A DNA stretch of 64,000 nucleotides, taken from positions 372,001 to 436,000 of the forward strand of contig CAWJDP010000001.1 in NCBI GenBank assembly GCA_963841715.1, read 5' to 3'. Position 1 is the first letter of the stretch. Each line of letters begins with the position of its first letter. The position numbers were made by a program, and so were the translations under genes. This document shows, piece by piece, positions 27,429 through 36,322 of the stretch. The DNA is from DASPWW01 sp963841715. Lineage in GTDB: Bacteria; Actinomycetota; Thermoleophilia; Solirubrobacterales; 70-9. The notes beneath the pieces are model-generated. The model did not search any database and was not told the DNA's origin. It saw only the letters and a list, made by a program, of their open reading frames with translations.

Positions 27429-27989
<561 letters not shown>

Positions 27990-27998
27990 GACCGGCCG

Positions 27999-29021
27999 AT
28001 GACCAACGACATCCTCACCCGCGCGATCGAAGAGCTGTGCTCCGGGACCCACCTCACGGCGGACCACACCTCGGCCGTGCTCAGCGAGATCATGGAGGGC
28101 CGCGCGGGCGAGGTCCAGACCGGGGCGTTTCTGATCGCGCTGCGCGCCAAGGGCGAGACGGTTCCCGAGCTCGTCGGGCTGGCGCGGACGATGCGCGAGC
28201 TCGCGGCCCCGGTCGACGTCGACCGCGACGCGCTCGTCGACACCGCAGGCACCGGTGGGGGGCCCACGACGTTCAACGTCTCGACGACGGCCGCGCTGAT
28301 CGCGGCGGGCGCAGGCTGTGCCGTCGCCAAACACGGCAACCGCTCGGCGACGAGCAAGTCGGGCTCGGCCGACGTGCTCGAGGCGCTTGGCGTCAACATC
28401 GAGCTCGGCCCGGACGAGGTCGCGCGCTGTATCGACGAGGTCGGGTTCGGGTTCATGTTCGCGCCGCGCCATCACGCTGCGACGAAGCACGTCGTCCCGG
28501 TCCGCAAGGAGCTTGCCGTGCGGACGATCTTCAACTTCCTCGGGCCGCTCACCAACCCTGCCGGCGCGCGCCGCCAGCTGCTCGGCGTCTCCGGCCGCGT
28601 CTACCAGGAGACGATCGCCGAGGCGCTCGTCGGCCTCGGCTGCGAGCGCGCCTTCGTTGTCTCCTCCGACGACGGGATCGACGAGCTCGGCGTCAGCGAC
28701 CGCACGCGGGTGATCGAGGTCAGCGACGGAGGGACCGAGGAGTGGTTCGTGGGCCCCGAGGACCTCGGGCTCGCGCAGGCGCCGCTCGAGGCCGTCGCGG
28801 GGGGCACGCCGGAGGAGAACGCCGCCGTGACGCGCGCCGTCCTCGCCGGCGAGCCGGGACCGGCGCTCGACGTCTCGCTCCTCAACGCTGGCGCTGCGAT
28901 CACGGTCGCCGGCGGCGCGGACGACCTCGCCGGGGGCGTCGAGCGCGCCCGCGAGGCGGTCGACTCGGGCGCCGCGACGGGCGTCCTCGACCGTCTGGTC
29001 GAGCTCACGACTAGCCTTTGA
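27999..29021 (+). CDS. trpD: Anthranilate phosphoribosyltransferase
   Basis: The 340-residue product joins anthranilate to phosphoribosyl pyrophosphate. It shows the PRPP-binding loop DTAGTGGGPTTFNVSTTAA, then KHGNRSATSKSGSADVLEALG, GFMFAPRHHAA and NFLGPLTNPAGARRQLLGV. Full length and undisrupted. It begins 10 bases after trpG and is followed by a 70-base gap with a small palindrome before trpC. Confidence 0.95.
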   Translation: MTNDILTRAIEELCSGTHLTADHTSAVLSEIMEGRAGEVQTGAFLIALRAKGETVPELVGLARTMRELAAPVDVDRDALVDTAGTGGGPTTFNVSTTAALIAAGAGCAVAKHGNRSATSKSGSADVLEALGVNIELGPDEVARCIDEVGFGFMFAPRHHAATKHVVPVRKELAVRTIFNFLGPLTNPAGARRQLLGVSGRVYQETIAEALVGLGCERAFVVSSDDGIDELGVSDRTRVIEVSDGGTEEWFVGPEDLGLAQAPLEAVAGGTPEENAAVTRAVLAGEPGPALDVSLLNAGAAITVAGGADDLAGGVERAREAVDSGAATGVLDRLVELTTSL

Positions 29022-29058
29022 GAATCAAATCGCCATTCGCCAGTCGCCTCACACCCGG

Positions 29059-29071
29059 CGGGCTTCGCCCG
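29059..29071. repeat. Small palindrome in the trpD-trpC gap
   Basis: CGGGC TTC GCCCG forms a 5-base stem with a TTC loop, like the second leuS palindrome. It lies in an otherwise featureless 70-base gap inside the trp gene run. Confidence 0.4.
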
Positions 29072-29091
29072 ATGTTCGGCGCCAAAATCAG

Positions 29092-29895
29092 ATGAGCAAC
29101 CTCGATCAGCTTGTCGCCGCCGCCCGCGACACCGTCGAGCGGCGCCGCTCAGCCGTTTCGCAGCGAGACCTCGAGGGCCAGCTCGTCGAGCGCGGCGAGG
29201 ACCGCCCGTTCAGTGAGGCGCTGGTCCGACCCGGCCTGTCGCTCGTCGCCGAGTTCAAGCGCCGCTCGCCGTCGGCCGGCGACATCGACGGCGCGGCCGA
29301 CATCCCCGCGGTCGTCCCCGCGTACGAGCGCGGCGGCGCCGCGGCGCTCTCGATCCTGACGGAGGAGCGCCATTTCGGCGGCTCGCTGGAGGACCTGAAC
29401 GCCGCGCGCGATTCCTCTGACCTGCCGATTCTCCGCAAGGACTTCACCGTCGATCCGTACCAGCTCTATGAGGCCGCGGTCAGCGGCGCCGACGCGGTGC
29501 TGCTGATCGTCGCCGCGCTCGACGACGCCGCGCTGGCGTCGCTCCACGAAGAGGCGCGCGGCCTCGACCTCGACTGCCTCGTCGAGGTCCACGACGAGGA
29601 CGAGCTCGATCGCGCGCTCGAGCTCGAGGCGGAGGTGATCGGGATCAACAACCGCAACCTCCGCAACCTCAGCGTCGACGTCGAGACGACGGCCGAGCTG
29701 ATCACCGACGTCCCGGCCGGCAAGACCGTGGTCTCCGAGAGCGGGTATCGGAGCCGCGAGCAGCTCGAGGAGCTCGCCCGGATCGGTGTCGACGCGGTGC
29801 TCGTCGGCGAGGTGTTGATGCGATCGGGCGATCCCGAGCGCGCGGTTCGCCGCCTGACGGGCGGCGAAGAGACGACGCGCGAGCACTACCTATAG
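29092..29895 (+). CDS. trpC: Indole-3-glycerol-phosphate synthase
   Basis: The product (267 residues) is a TIM-barrel enzyme that closes the indole ring. Family features are SLVAEFKRRSPSAGDI with the catalytic Lys, LRKDFTVDPYQLYEA, VLLIVAAL, GINNRNLRNL and VVSESGYRSREQL. It is a single-function enzyme; trpF is a separate gene further on. The stop at 29895 is followed by a 99-base gap leading to the protease gene. Confidence 0.95.
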   Translation: MSNLDQLVAAARDTVERRRSAVSQRDLEGQLVERGEDRPFSEALVRPGLSLVAEFKRRSPSAGDIDGAADIPAVVPAYERGGAAALSILTEERHFGGSLEDLNAARDSSDLPILRKDFTVDPYQLYEAAVSGADAVLLIVAALDDAALASLHEEARGLDLDCLVEVHDEDELDRALELEAEVIGINNRNLRNLSVDVETTAELITDVPAGKTVVSESGYRSREQLEELARIGVDAVLVGEVLMRSGDPERAVRRLTGGEETTREHYL

Positions 29896-29946
29896 CCGCG
29901 ATCCGGGCGCGAATCGGGCGCCGCGGACGCGGTTTTAGGGTCCTTT

Positions 29947-29968
29947 AACCGCCGCTTTAGGGGCGGTT
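29947..29968. other. Inverted repeat between trpC and htrA
   Basis: AACCGCC (29947-29953) pairs with GGCGGTT (29962-29968) around an 8-base loop. Two TTTAGGG-like segments occur at and just before it. It could be a weak terminator for trpC or an operator for the protease gene. Confidence 0.35.
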
Positions 29969-29981
29969 TCCCGCCGTCGGA

Positions 29982-29987
29982 CACACT
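29982..29987 (+). promoter_or_regulatory. Possible -10 element CACACT for the HtrA-type protease
   Basis: CACACT lies 7 bases before GTG 29995, the spacing seen at other leaderless genes, but its first base departs from TANNNT. It is a weak candidate. Confidence 0.3.
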
Positions 29988-29994
29988 GCCCCGC

Positions 29995-31221
29995 GTGCAG
30001 ACGGTGAAGCGATTCGCATCGACCCCTTTTGGCGCCGGCGTGTTCGGCGGGCTCGTCGTTGCCGCGTTCGGGGCGATCGCGATCGCCGCCGGCTGGATCG
30101 ACAACGGCGACGGTGACGGCGTCGCCCCGATTGCGCAGGCGCCGCTCGCGCGCCCGAGCTCCGCATCGACGACCTCGTCGAAGGGCGACACGGTCAATCA
30201 GATCTACAGGCAGGACTCTCCCGGGGTCGCCTTCATCCAGTCGCAGATCAAGCAGCAGGCCTCGCCGTTCGGCGGCGCGCAGAGCGGGACCGCGACCGGC
30301 TCCGGGCTCGTGATCGACGGCGACGGCCACATCCTGACCAACAATCACGTCGTCCAGGGCGGCAGCGGGATCACGGTCAAGCTTGGCGACGGCGCACCCG
30401 TCCACGCGAAGGTGGTCGGGCAGGATCCCTCAAGCGATCTCGCGCTGCTCCAGATCGACCCCAGCGGTCAGAACCTCCATCCGCTTCCGCTCGACGACTC
30501 CTCGAACGTCCAGGTCGGCGACCCAGTGGTCGCGATCGGGAACCCGTTCGGCCTCGACCGCACGGCGACGTCGGGAATCGTCTCCGCGCTCCAGCGTGAG
30601 ATCAAGGCGCCGAACGGGTTCGAGATCAGTGACGTGATCCAGACCGACGCGCCGATCAACCCCGGGAACTCGGGCGGCCCGCTGCTCGACTCGAGCGGCA
30701 AGGTGATCGGCATCAACTCGCAGATCGAGACTGGCGGCAGCGGCGGCGGCTCGGTCGGGATCGGCTTCGCGATCCCGAGCAACACCGCCCACGACGTCGT
30801 CCAGCAGCTGCTCCAGAACGGCAGCGTCCAGCACGCCTACCTCGGCGTCTCCGGCGCGGACCTGACTCCGCAGATCGCCGATGTGCTCAACCTGGGCGTC
30901 AAGCAGGGCGCGCTGGTGCAGCAGGTCGTCCCGGGCAGCCCGGCGGCGAAGGCGGGAGTCAAGGGCGGCAAGACGCAGGTATCGGTGGCCGGCCAGCAGA
31001 TCTCGGCCGGGGGGGATGTCATCACTGCGGTCGACGGCAAGCCCGTCACCGGAATGGACGATGTGATCTCGGCGGTGAACCTGAAGCACCCCGGAGATCA
31101 GGTCAAGCTCACGCTCGTGAACGGCGGTAACACCCGCGACGTCACGGTCACGCTGGGGACCCGCCCCGCGCACGCGAAGCCGACCTCGGGCCAGCAGCAG
31201 CAGGTCCCGGGCCTTCCGTAG
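29995..31221 (+). CDS. HtrA/DegP-type serine protease with PDZ domain
   Basis: The 408-residue product has one N-terminal membrane helix (about residues 13-33), a disordered linker, a trypsin-like S1C domain and a C-terminal PDZ domain (HAYLGVSGADL to VTLGTRPA). The catalytic triad is His in ILTNNHVVQGG, Asp in PSSDLALLQ and Ser in INPGNSGGPLL. It is an envelope quality-control protease anchored to the outer face of the membrane. A Gln-rich tail ends the protein. It sits between trpC and trpF, which is unusual, and appears to have its own control region. The start is GTG. Confidence 0.92.
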   Translation: MQTVKRFASTPFGAGVFGGLVVAAFGAIAIAAGWIDNGDGDGVAPIAQAPLARPSSASTTSSKGDTVNQIYRQDSPGVAFIQSQIKQQASPFGGAQSGTATGSGLVIDGDGHILTNNHVVQGGSGITVKLGDGAPVHAKVVGQDPSSDLALLQIDPSGQNLHPLPLDDSSNVQVGDPVVAIGNPFGLDRTATSGIVSALQREIKAPNGFEISDVIQTDAPINPGNSGGPLLDSSGKVIGINSQIETGGSGGGSVGIGFAIPSNTAHDVVQQLLQNGSVQHAYLGVSGADLTPQIADVLNLGVKQGALVQQVVPGSPAAKAGVKGGKTQVSVAGQQISAGGDVITAVDGKPVTGMDDVISAVNLKHPGDQVKLTLVNGGNTRDVTVTLGTRPAHAKPTSGQQQQVPGLP

Positions 31222-31303
31222 CGCCCAGCTCGGCGCAGCGGCGGGGGTTGCCCGCGGGCACGATGTCGCGGGCGGACGCGGGGGGTTGTGCCAACCTTTG
31301 GAC

Positions 31304-31948
31304 ATGACCCGGATCAAGGTCTGCGGCATCACCTCGCGCGACGACGCCGAGCAGGCGGTCGAGCTCGGGGCCTGGGCGATCGGCCTCAACCACCATCCCG
31401 AGAGCCCGAGGCGCTGCGCGCCCGACGCCGCGATCGAGATCGGCGCGGCGCTGAAGCGGCGCTGCGAGGTCGCCGGGGTGTTTGTCAACCCGACGCTCGA
31501 GCAGGTCGCCCGCGCCGCCGACGACGAGCAGCTGACCCTGGTCCAGCTTCACGGCGACGAGGGCCCGGCGTTCTGCGCCGAGGTCGCGCGGCGAACGGGG
31601 TGCAGGGTGATCAAGGCGCTGAGGGTGCGGAGCGCCGCCGACGTCCAGACGGCGCAGACGTACCGAACGGACTATCAGCTGCTCGACGCGTACCGGCCGG
31701 GAACGCCTGGCGGGACGGGCGAGAGCTTCGATTGGGAGCTTGCGGCCGAGCGGCGCTCGGATGTGCCGTTGATCCTCGCCGGGGGACTGTGCCCGGACAA
31801 CGTCGGTGACGCGATCGCCGTCGCCCATCCGTTCGCGGTCGACGTCGCGAGCGGGATCGAGGCCGCGCCCGGGCGCAAGGACCCCGCGCTCGTCGCGGCG
31901 CTGTTCGAGGCCGTTCGCGGCGCGACCGCAGCCGAGCCAGCGGCATAG
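31304..31948 (+). CDS. trpF: Phosphoribosylanthranilate isomerase
   Basis: The product has 214 residues in a TIM barrel catalysing the Amadori step before TrpC. It shows IKVCGITSRDDAEQAVELGAW with the catalytic Cys, GVFVNPTLEQV, LVQLHGDEGP, PLILAGGLCPDNV and VDVASGIEAAPGRKDP. The ATG at 31304 is preferred; TTG 31286 is an upstream alternative. A weak CAACCT hexamer (31292-31297) ends 6 bases before the ATG. It begins the second trp block (F-B-A), and trpB starts 6 bases after its stop. Confidence 0.94.
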   Translation: MTRIKVCGITSRDDAEQAVELGAWAIGLNHHPESPRRCAPDAAIEIGAALKRRCEVAGVFVNPTLEQVARAADDEQLTLVQLHGDEGPAFCAEVARRTGCRVIKALRVRSAADVQTAQTYRTDYQLLDAYRPGTPGGTGESFDWELAAERRSDVPLILAGGLCPDNVGDAIAVAHPFAVDVASGIEAAPGRKDPALVAALFEAVRGATAAEPAA

Positions 31949-31954
31949 AGCTTG

Positions 31955-33187
31955 ATGGGGAGCGAGGCGGTCCAGAAGCGATTCGGCCCCTATGGGGGCC
32001 GCTACGTGCCGGAGACGCTGATCGCCGCGCTCGACGAGCTCAGTGCCGCGTGGGCGGAGGCCCGCGTCGACGAGGGCTTTCGGGGCGAGCTCGGTGCCGC
32101 TTTGCGCGATTTCGTCGGGCGCCCGACCCCGCTCTACCTCGCCGAGCGGCTCTCGGAGCGCGTCGGCCGGCGCGTCTACCTGAAGCGCGAGGATCTCGCC
32201 CACACGGGCGCGCACAAGATCAACAATGCGCTTGGCCAGGCACTGCTCGCGCGGCGGATGGGCAAGACACGGATCATCGCCGAGACCGGGGCGGGCCAGC
32301 ACGGCGTCGCCGCGGCGACGGCGTGCGCGCTGCTCGGCATCGAGTGCATCGTCTACATGGGGACCGAGGACATGCGGCGCCAGGCTCCGAACGTCGAGCG
32401 GATGAACCTGCTCGGGGCGCAGGTCGAGCCGGTCGAGACCGGCGCGCGGACGCTGAAGGAGGCCGTCAGCGCGGCGATCCGCGACTGGGTCGCGAACGTG
32501 GCCAGCACCCACTACATCATCGGCTCGGCGGTCGGCCCGGCGCCCTATCCGGCGCTGGTGCGCGACCTCCAGCGCGTGATCGGCGACGAGGCGCGCGAGC
32601 AGGCCCTCGCCGCCGAGGGGACCCTTCCGGCGCGCGTGATCGCCTGCGTCGGGGGCGGCTCGAACTCGATCGGGACCTTCTATCCATTCATAGGCGACGA
32701 GGACGTCGAGCTGATCGGCGTGGAGGCCGCGGGGGAGGGGATCGAGACCGGGCACCACGGCGCCTCGCTCGTCGCCGGGACGACCGGCGTTCTGCACGGG
32801 GCGATGTCCTCGGTGCTCGCCGACGGTGAGGGCCAGATCCTCGAGGCGCACTCCGTCTCCGCCGGCCTCGACTATCCCGGCGTCGGCCCCGAGCACGCCC
32901 AGCTCCGCGACAGTGGCCGCGCGCGCTACGTCGCCGTAACCGACGACGAGGCGCTGGCGGCGTTTCGGGAGCTCGCCCGGCTCGAGGGGATCCTTCCCGC
33001 GCTCGAGCCGTCGCACGCGATCGCGTGGATATTGTCGGAATCAAACCCGCCGCCTCCTCCGCATTCGCGTCCGGGGCGGCGGGGTTCGTGGCGGGATGAC
33101 CCCTCGTTTGACGTGGTGTGTCTATCTGGAAGGGGCGACAAGGACCTCGCCGAGGTGATCGAGCGCACCGGCGGCCTGGATGGCTGA
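31955..33187 (+). CDS. trpB: Tryptophan synthase beta chain
   Basis: This PLP enzyme of 410 residues condenses indole with serine. The PLP lysine lies in KREDLAHTGAHKINNALGQA, followed by GAGQHGVAAATACALLG, MGTEDMRRQAPNVERM and the phosphate loop VGGGSNSIG. The C-terminal LSGRGDKD motif is present, but a proline/arginine-rich stretch (SNPPPPPHSRPGRRG) is inserted just before it. That stretch is encoded by a GC-rich repeat also seen elsewhere in the window. ATG 31955 is preferred to the TTG just before it. The 3' end overlaps trpA by 8 bases. Confidence 0.95.
   Translation: MGSEAVQKRFGPYGGRYVPETLIAALDELSAAWAEARVDEGFRGELGAALRDFVGRPTPLYLAERLSERVGRRVYLKREDLAHTGAHKINNALGQALLARRMGKTRIIAETGAGQHGVAAATACALLGIECIVYMGTEDMRRQAPNVERMNLLGAQVEPVETGARTLKEAVSAAIRDWVANVASTHYIIGSAVGPAPYPALVRDLQRVIGDEAREQALAAEGTLPARVIACVGGGSNSIGTFYPFIGDEDVELIGVEAAGEGIETGHHGASLVAGTTGVLHGAMSSVLADGEGQILEAHSVSAGLDYPGVGPEHAQLRDSGRARYVAVTDDEALAAFRELARLEGILPALEPSHAIAWILSESNPPPPPHSRPGRRGSWRDDPSFDVVCLSGRGDKDLAEVIERTGGLDG
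33050..33079. repeat. Dispersed 30-bp GC-rich element, copy 2, inside trpB
   Basis: This is the reverse complement of the unit at 13136-13165, with one base lost in a C-run and one T gained. Flanking bases extend an inverted repeat (AACCCGCCGCC near 33044-33054, GGCGGCGGGGTT near 33075-33086). It is translated in frame as the Pro/Arg-rich insertion in TrpB. Confidence 0.6.
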
Positions 33188-33998
33188 CGGGACCGCGACG
33201 GCGACCGGCGTCGAGCGGATCGCGGCCGCGTTCGACGCCGCACGCGAGCAGGGCCGCGCCGCGCTGATGCCGTACCTGATGGGGGGCTTCCCGACCGTCG
33301 AAGGCGGCGCGCGGGTCGCGGCGGCCTACGCGGACGCGGGCGCTGACCTGATCGAGCTTGGAATTCCGTTCTCGGACCCGCTCGCCGACGGCCCGGTGAT
33401 CCACGCCGCCGGCACCGAGGCGCTCGCCGCGGGCGGGACGCCCGAGGGAGTGCTCGACGCCTCGGCGGAGATGGCGGGCCGGGTGCCAACGCTGACGATG
33501 ACCTACACGAACACGATTGTCGTCGCCGGCCCCGAGCCCTTCGCCGGCCGGCTCGCCGCCGCCGGCGTCTCGGGTGCGATCGTCCCCGACCTCCCGCTCG
33601 AGGAGTCGGGCGAGATCCACGCCGCGCTGAGCGCGCACGGGCTGGCGCTCGTCCCGATGGTCGCGCCGACGACGCCGGAGGAGCGGCGGCGGCGGATCTG
33701 TGAGGCGGCGGAGGGCTTCGTCTACGTCGTCTCCGACGTCGGCGTCACCGGCGAGCGCGACGAGCTTCCGCCCCATCTGACCGAGCTCGTCGAGTCGGTC
33801 CGCGCGGAGGCCTCGGTCCCGGCCGCGGTCGGGTTCGGGATCGGCACCCCCGATCAGGCGGCGGCGGTCGGCAGGGTCGCCGACGGAGTGATCATCGGCA
33901 CCCGGCTTGTGCGGCTTGCGGCGGAAGCCGGCGACGCCGAGCGGGCGTCCGACGCGGTTGGGGCGTTCATCAGAGACGCGCTCGCCGCGATGGGATAA
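33180..33998 (+). CDS. trpA: Tryptophan synthase alpha chain
   Basis: The product (272 residues) is a TIM barrel that cleaves indole-3-glycerol phosphate and passes indole to TrpB. It has the catalytic Glu in LIELGIPFSDPLADGPVIHAAG and the Asp in PFSDPLADGP. The phosphate-binding segments are VGFGIGTPDQAAAV and VIIGTRLV. The usual VSRTGVTG loop reads VSDVGVTG here. The ATG at 33180 lies within the end of trpB, so translation is coupled. This is the last trp gene. Confidence 0.95.
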   Translation: MADGTATATGVERIAAAFDAAREQGRAALMPYLMGGFPTVEGGARVAAAYADAGADLIELGIPFSDPLADGPVIHAAGTEALAAGGTPEGVLDASAEMAGRVPTLTMTYTNTIVVAGPEPFAGRLAAAGVSGAIVPDLPLEESGEIHAALSAHGLALVPMVAPTTPEERRRRICEAAEGFVYVVSDVGVTGERDELPPHLTELVESVRAEASVPAAVGFGIGTPDQAAAVGRVADGVIIGTRLVRLAAEAGDAERASDAVGAFIRDALAAMG

Positions 33999-34008
33999 GT
34001 TGCCCGCG

Positions 34009-34170
34009 ATGGAGCTCTTGATCTTCGCCGTCGCGGGGATGTGCGCGTTCCTCGTCGGCTACGCGCTTGGACTCGGCGGCGCCGTGAGCTCGCTGATCTT
34101 TCTCGCGATCCTTTCCGTTGGCGCGACGCTGCGGGTGGCGAAGCCGCTGCTCGAGCGGATGAAGCCCTGA
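34009..34170 (+). CDS. Small two-helix membrane protein
   Basis: The 53-residue product has two hydrophobic segments (LLIFAVAGMCAFLVGYALGL and SSLIFLAILSVGATL), then a short basic tail. It follows trpA by 10 bases and precedes the next gene by 5, so it is probably cotranscribed with both. No family is recognised. The ATG at 34009 has no strong ribosome site. It could be a structural or regulatory membrane peptide. Confidence 0.6.
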   Translation: MELLIFAVAGMCAFLVGYALGLGGAVSSLIFLAILSVGATLRVAKPLLERMKP

Positions 34171-34175
34171 CGGGC

Positions 34176-34895
34176 GTGACCGAGGCTCCGGCGCGACTCG
34201 AACCCCTGCCCGGCTCGTTCGCGGCAACCCGCGACGCGCTCCATCGCGTCGCCGAAGAACTGGTCGCGCCGGCGCGCAAGCCGCAGAACGAGATCGCGCT
34301 GCGCCAGACCACGGGTGGGTTCGGGACCCCGCCGTTCGAGTTCGAGGGCAAGCGGATGCAGGTCAGAGTCCGCGGCACCGAGCTCGTGCTCGAGAGCGAC
34401 GGAGCGGACCGCTCGGTGGCCCTGAGCTCACTCGCCGACGGGGGCGCATTCCTCGGCCCGAAGCTCCTGCCGGACGGCGTCCCGGACGACGCGACCCCGC
34501 TCGACATCGACGCCGCGGCCGCGGCGCGGCTCGCCGACGTCTATGCGCTGGCTGCGTCCGTCCTCGAGAGCTTCAGCTCCGGGCTCCCGGACGCGGCCGA
34601 GGCGTCGCCGATCAGCCTCTGGCCCGAGCACTTCGACATCGCGGTCGAGGCGGGGTCGGAGTCGGCCGGTGAGCGCGCCAACTACGGCGTCTCGCCGGGC
34701 GACGAGGACCATCCCGAGCCCTACGTCTACGTGGGACCGTGGACTGCGAAGCCCGATGGCGAGCTCTGGAACGCGGCCGGGTTTCCCGGCGCCGAGCTCG
34801 CGTACGCGGATCTGGTCGGCATCGACGACCCGGCGGCGGTTGCGCTCGGCTTCGTGCAGGCGCGCTACGACGCCCTGACCCAAACAGGAGAGTGA
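34176..34895 (+). CDS. Conserved hypothetical protein
   Basis: The product has 239 residues, starting from GTG 34176, with no signal peptide or membrane segment. Notable parts are a helical N-terminus (SFAATRDALHRVAEELV), QNEIALRQTTGGFGTPPFEF, SLWPEHFDIAVEAG and NYGVSPGDEDHPEPYVYVGPW. The last two look like conserved blocks of an actinobacterial family of unknown function. It follows the small membrane protein closely and precedes the ABM-domain gene by 4 bases, so the three are likely cotranscribed downstream of trpA. Confidence 0.75.
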   Translation: MTEAPARLEPLPGSFAATRDALHRVAEELVAPARKPQNEIALRQTTGGFGTPPFEFEGKRMQVRVRGTELVLESDGADRSVALSSLADGGAFLGPKLLPDGVPDDATPLDIDAAAAARLADVYALAASVLESFSSGLPDAAEASPISLWPEHFDIAVEAGSESAGERANYGVSPGDEDHPEPYVYVGPWTAKPDGELWNAAGFPGAELAYADLVGIDDPAAVALGFVQARYDALTQTGE

Positions 34896-34899
34896 CGAG

Positions 34900-35196
34900 A
34901 TGAGCACGGCGTATTCGAGTGGCGTTTGGAAGGTCAAGGACGGCGAAGGGGATGCGTTCGTCGAAGCGTGGACGAAATTCGCCGGCTGGCTGGGCACGCA
35001 ACAGGGCTCCGGCACGGCTCGGCTCGTGCGTGACCTCGAGGACCCGAGCCGCTTCCTGAGCTTTGCGCCCTGGGACAGCGTCGACGAGATGCACGCGTGG
35101 AAGTCCGACCCGGCGTTCGCGGAGAACATGGGCGCGCTGCAGGACCACGTCGCCGAGTTCACGCCGAGTGAGCTCGAGCTCATCGCCGAGGTCTGA
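34900..35196 (+). CDS. Antibiotic biosynthesis monooxygenase (ABM) domain protein
   Basis: The 98-residue product has the small ferredoxin-like ABM fold: SSGVWKVKDGEGDAFVEAWTKFAGWL, ARLVRDLEDPSRFLSFAPWDSVDEMHAW and FAENMGALQDHVAEFTPSELELI. Members include heme-degrading and quinone-forming monooxygenases and many proteins of unknown role. An AGGAG ribosome site lies about 10 bases before the ATG. It is the end of the short run after trpA and converges on pfkA. Confidence 0.8.
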   Translation: MSTAYSSGVWKVKDGEGDAFVEAWTKFAGWLGTQQGSGTARLVRDLEDPSRFLSFAPWDSVDEMHAWKSDPAFAENMGALQDHVAEFTPSELELIAEV

Positions 35197-35223
35197 GCGG
35201 AGCGCCGAGTCGGGCGGACGGCG

Positions 35224-36258
35224 CTACCCGAACAGGGCGCCGAACGCCTCGTAGTCCTCGAGCGGGACGGTCTTGAGCTCCGCGACCGCCTCGGCGAGCG
35301 GGACGAGCTCGATCCGCGTCCCGCGCAGCGCGACCATCGTCCCCCAGCGGCCCCTGTGCGCGGCGTCGATCGCCGCGAGCCCGAACCGCGTCGCGAGCAC
35401 GCGATCGAACGCGGTTGGGGTGCCGCCGCGCTGAACGTGCCCGAGCACCGTCGCCCGGGTCTCGAAGCCGGTGCGCAACTCGATCTCGTCCTGGAGCCAG
35501 TGCCCGATTCCGCCGAGCCGCTGGTGGCCGAACTCGTCGGTTTCGGCCGCGGCGAGTGCGGCCTCGCCCTCGGCCGGGACGGCGCCCTCGGAGACGACGA
35601 CGATCGAGAATCCCCGCCCCCGCTCATGGCGACGTCGTAGCTGCAGGCAGACATCGTCGAGGTCGAACGGCTGCTCGGGGATCAGGATCACGTCGGCGCC
35701 ACCCGCGACGCCGGACTGGAGGGCGATCCAGCCGGCATGGCGCCCCATCACCTCGACGACGAGGATGCGGTGGTGGCTCTCGGCGGTCGTGTGAAGCCGG
35801 TCGACCGCCTCGGTCGCGATCTCGAGCGCGGTCTCGAAGCCGAACGTCATGTCCGTCGCCCCGAGGTCGTTGTCGATCGTCTTTGGGACCCCGAGCATCG
35901 GCAGCCCCTGCTCGTGGAGATGGTTCGCGCCGCCGAGCGTGTCCTCGCCGCCGATCGCGATAAGCCCGTCGAGCTCGAGCGTCTCGAACGTGGCGCGCAC
36001 CCGCTCGACGCCGTCCTCGTGCTTGAGCGGATTCGTGCGCGAGGTCCCGAGGATCGTGCCGCCCCGGTGGAGGATCCCGCGCGTCGACTCGATCGTCAGC
36101 TCGTGGGAGTCGTTCTCGAGCGGGCCGCGCCAGCCGTCGCGGAAGCCGACGATCTCATCGCCGTAGGTGTCGACCCCCTTGCGGACGATCGCGCGGATCA
36201 CCGCGTTCAGTCCCGGGCAGTCCCCGCCTCCGGTCAAGACGCCGAATCGCTTCGCCAT
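35224..36258 (-). CDS. pfkA: 6-phosphofructokinase, probably pyrophosphate-dependent
   Basis: The product (344 residues) phosphorylates fructose 6-phosphate. It shows LTGGGDCPGLNAVIRAIV, IAIGGEDTLGG (103-107), VPKTIDNDLG (125-131) and EVMGRHAGWIAL. Asp in GGEDT (residue 106) and Lys in PKTIDND (126) are the pair known from pyrophosphate-dependent enzymes such as that of Amycolatopsis; ATP-dependent actinobacterial enzymes have Gly at the first position. The phosphoryl donor is therefore inferred to be pyrophosphate. ATG 36258 is preceded by TATATT at 7-base spacing. It is divergent from the solute-binding lipoprotein. Confidence 0.93.
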   Translation of the reverse strand: MAKRFGVLTGGGDCPGLNAVIRAIVRKGVDTYGDEIVGFRDGWRGPLENDSHELTIESTRGILHRGGTILGTSRTNPLKHEDGVERVRATFETLELDGLIAIGGEDTLGGANHLHEQGLPMLGVPKTIDNDLGATDMTFGFETALEIATEAVDRLHTTAESHHRILVVEVMGRHAGWIALQSGVAGGADVILIPEQPFDLDDVCLQLRRRHERGRGFSIVVVSEGAVPAEGEAALAAAETDEFGHQRLGGIGHWLQDEIELRTGFETRATVLGHVQRGGTPTAFDRVLATRFGLAAIDAAHRGRWGTMVALRGTRIELVPLAEAVAELKTVPLEDYEAFGALFG

Positions 36259-36265
36259 CCGGACG

Positions 36266-36271
36266 AATATA
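36266..36271 (-). promoter_or_regulatory. -10 element TATATT for pfkA, leaderless spacing
   Basis: Minus-strand TATATT ends 7 bases before the pfkA ATG. This is one of the best -10 matches in the window. Confidence 0.6.
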
Positions 36272-36306
36272 TCCGCGCGGCCTCAAGGGACCGCGGACGC
36301 CGGCCG

Positions 36307-36312
36307 TAGAAT
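36307..36312 (+). promoter_or_regulatory. -10 element TAGAAT for the solute-binding lipoprotein
   Basis: TAGAAT ends 10 bases before the ATG at 36323. It faces away from the pfkA promoter 36 bases to the left. Confidence 0.5.
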
Positions 36313-36322
36313 CGCCCGCCGC

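Noticed and set aside
31148..33016. Long minus-strand open frame opposite trpF and trpB
   Set aside because: It is the antisense shadow of two clearly recognised genes; its Arg/Asp-rich sequence matches no family.
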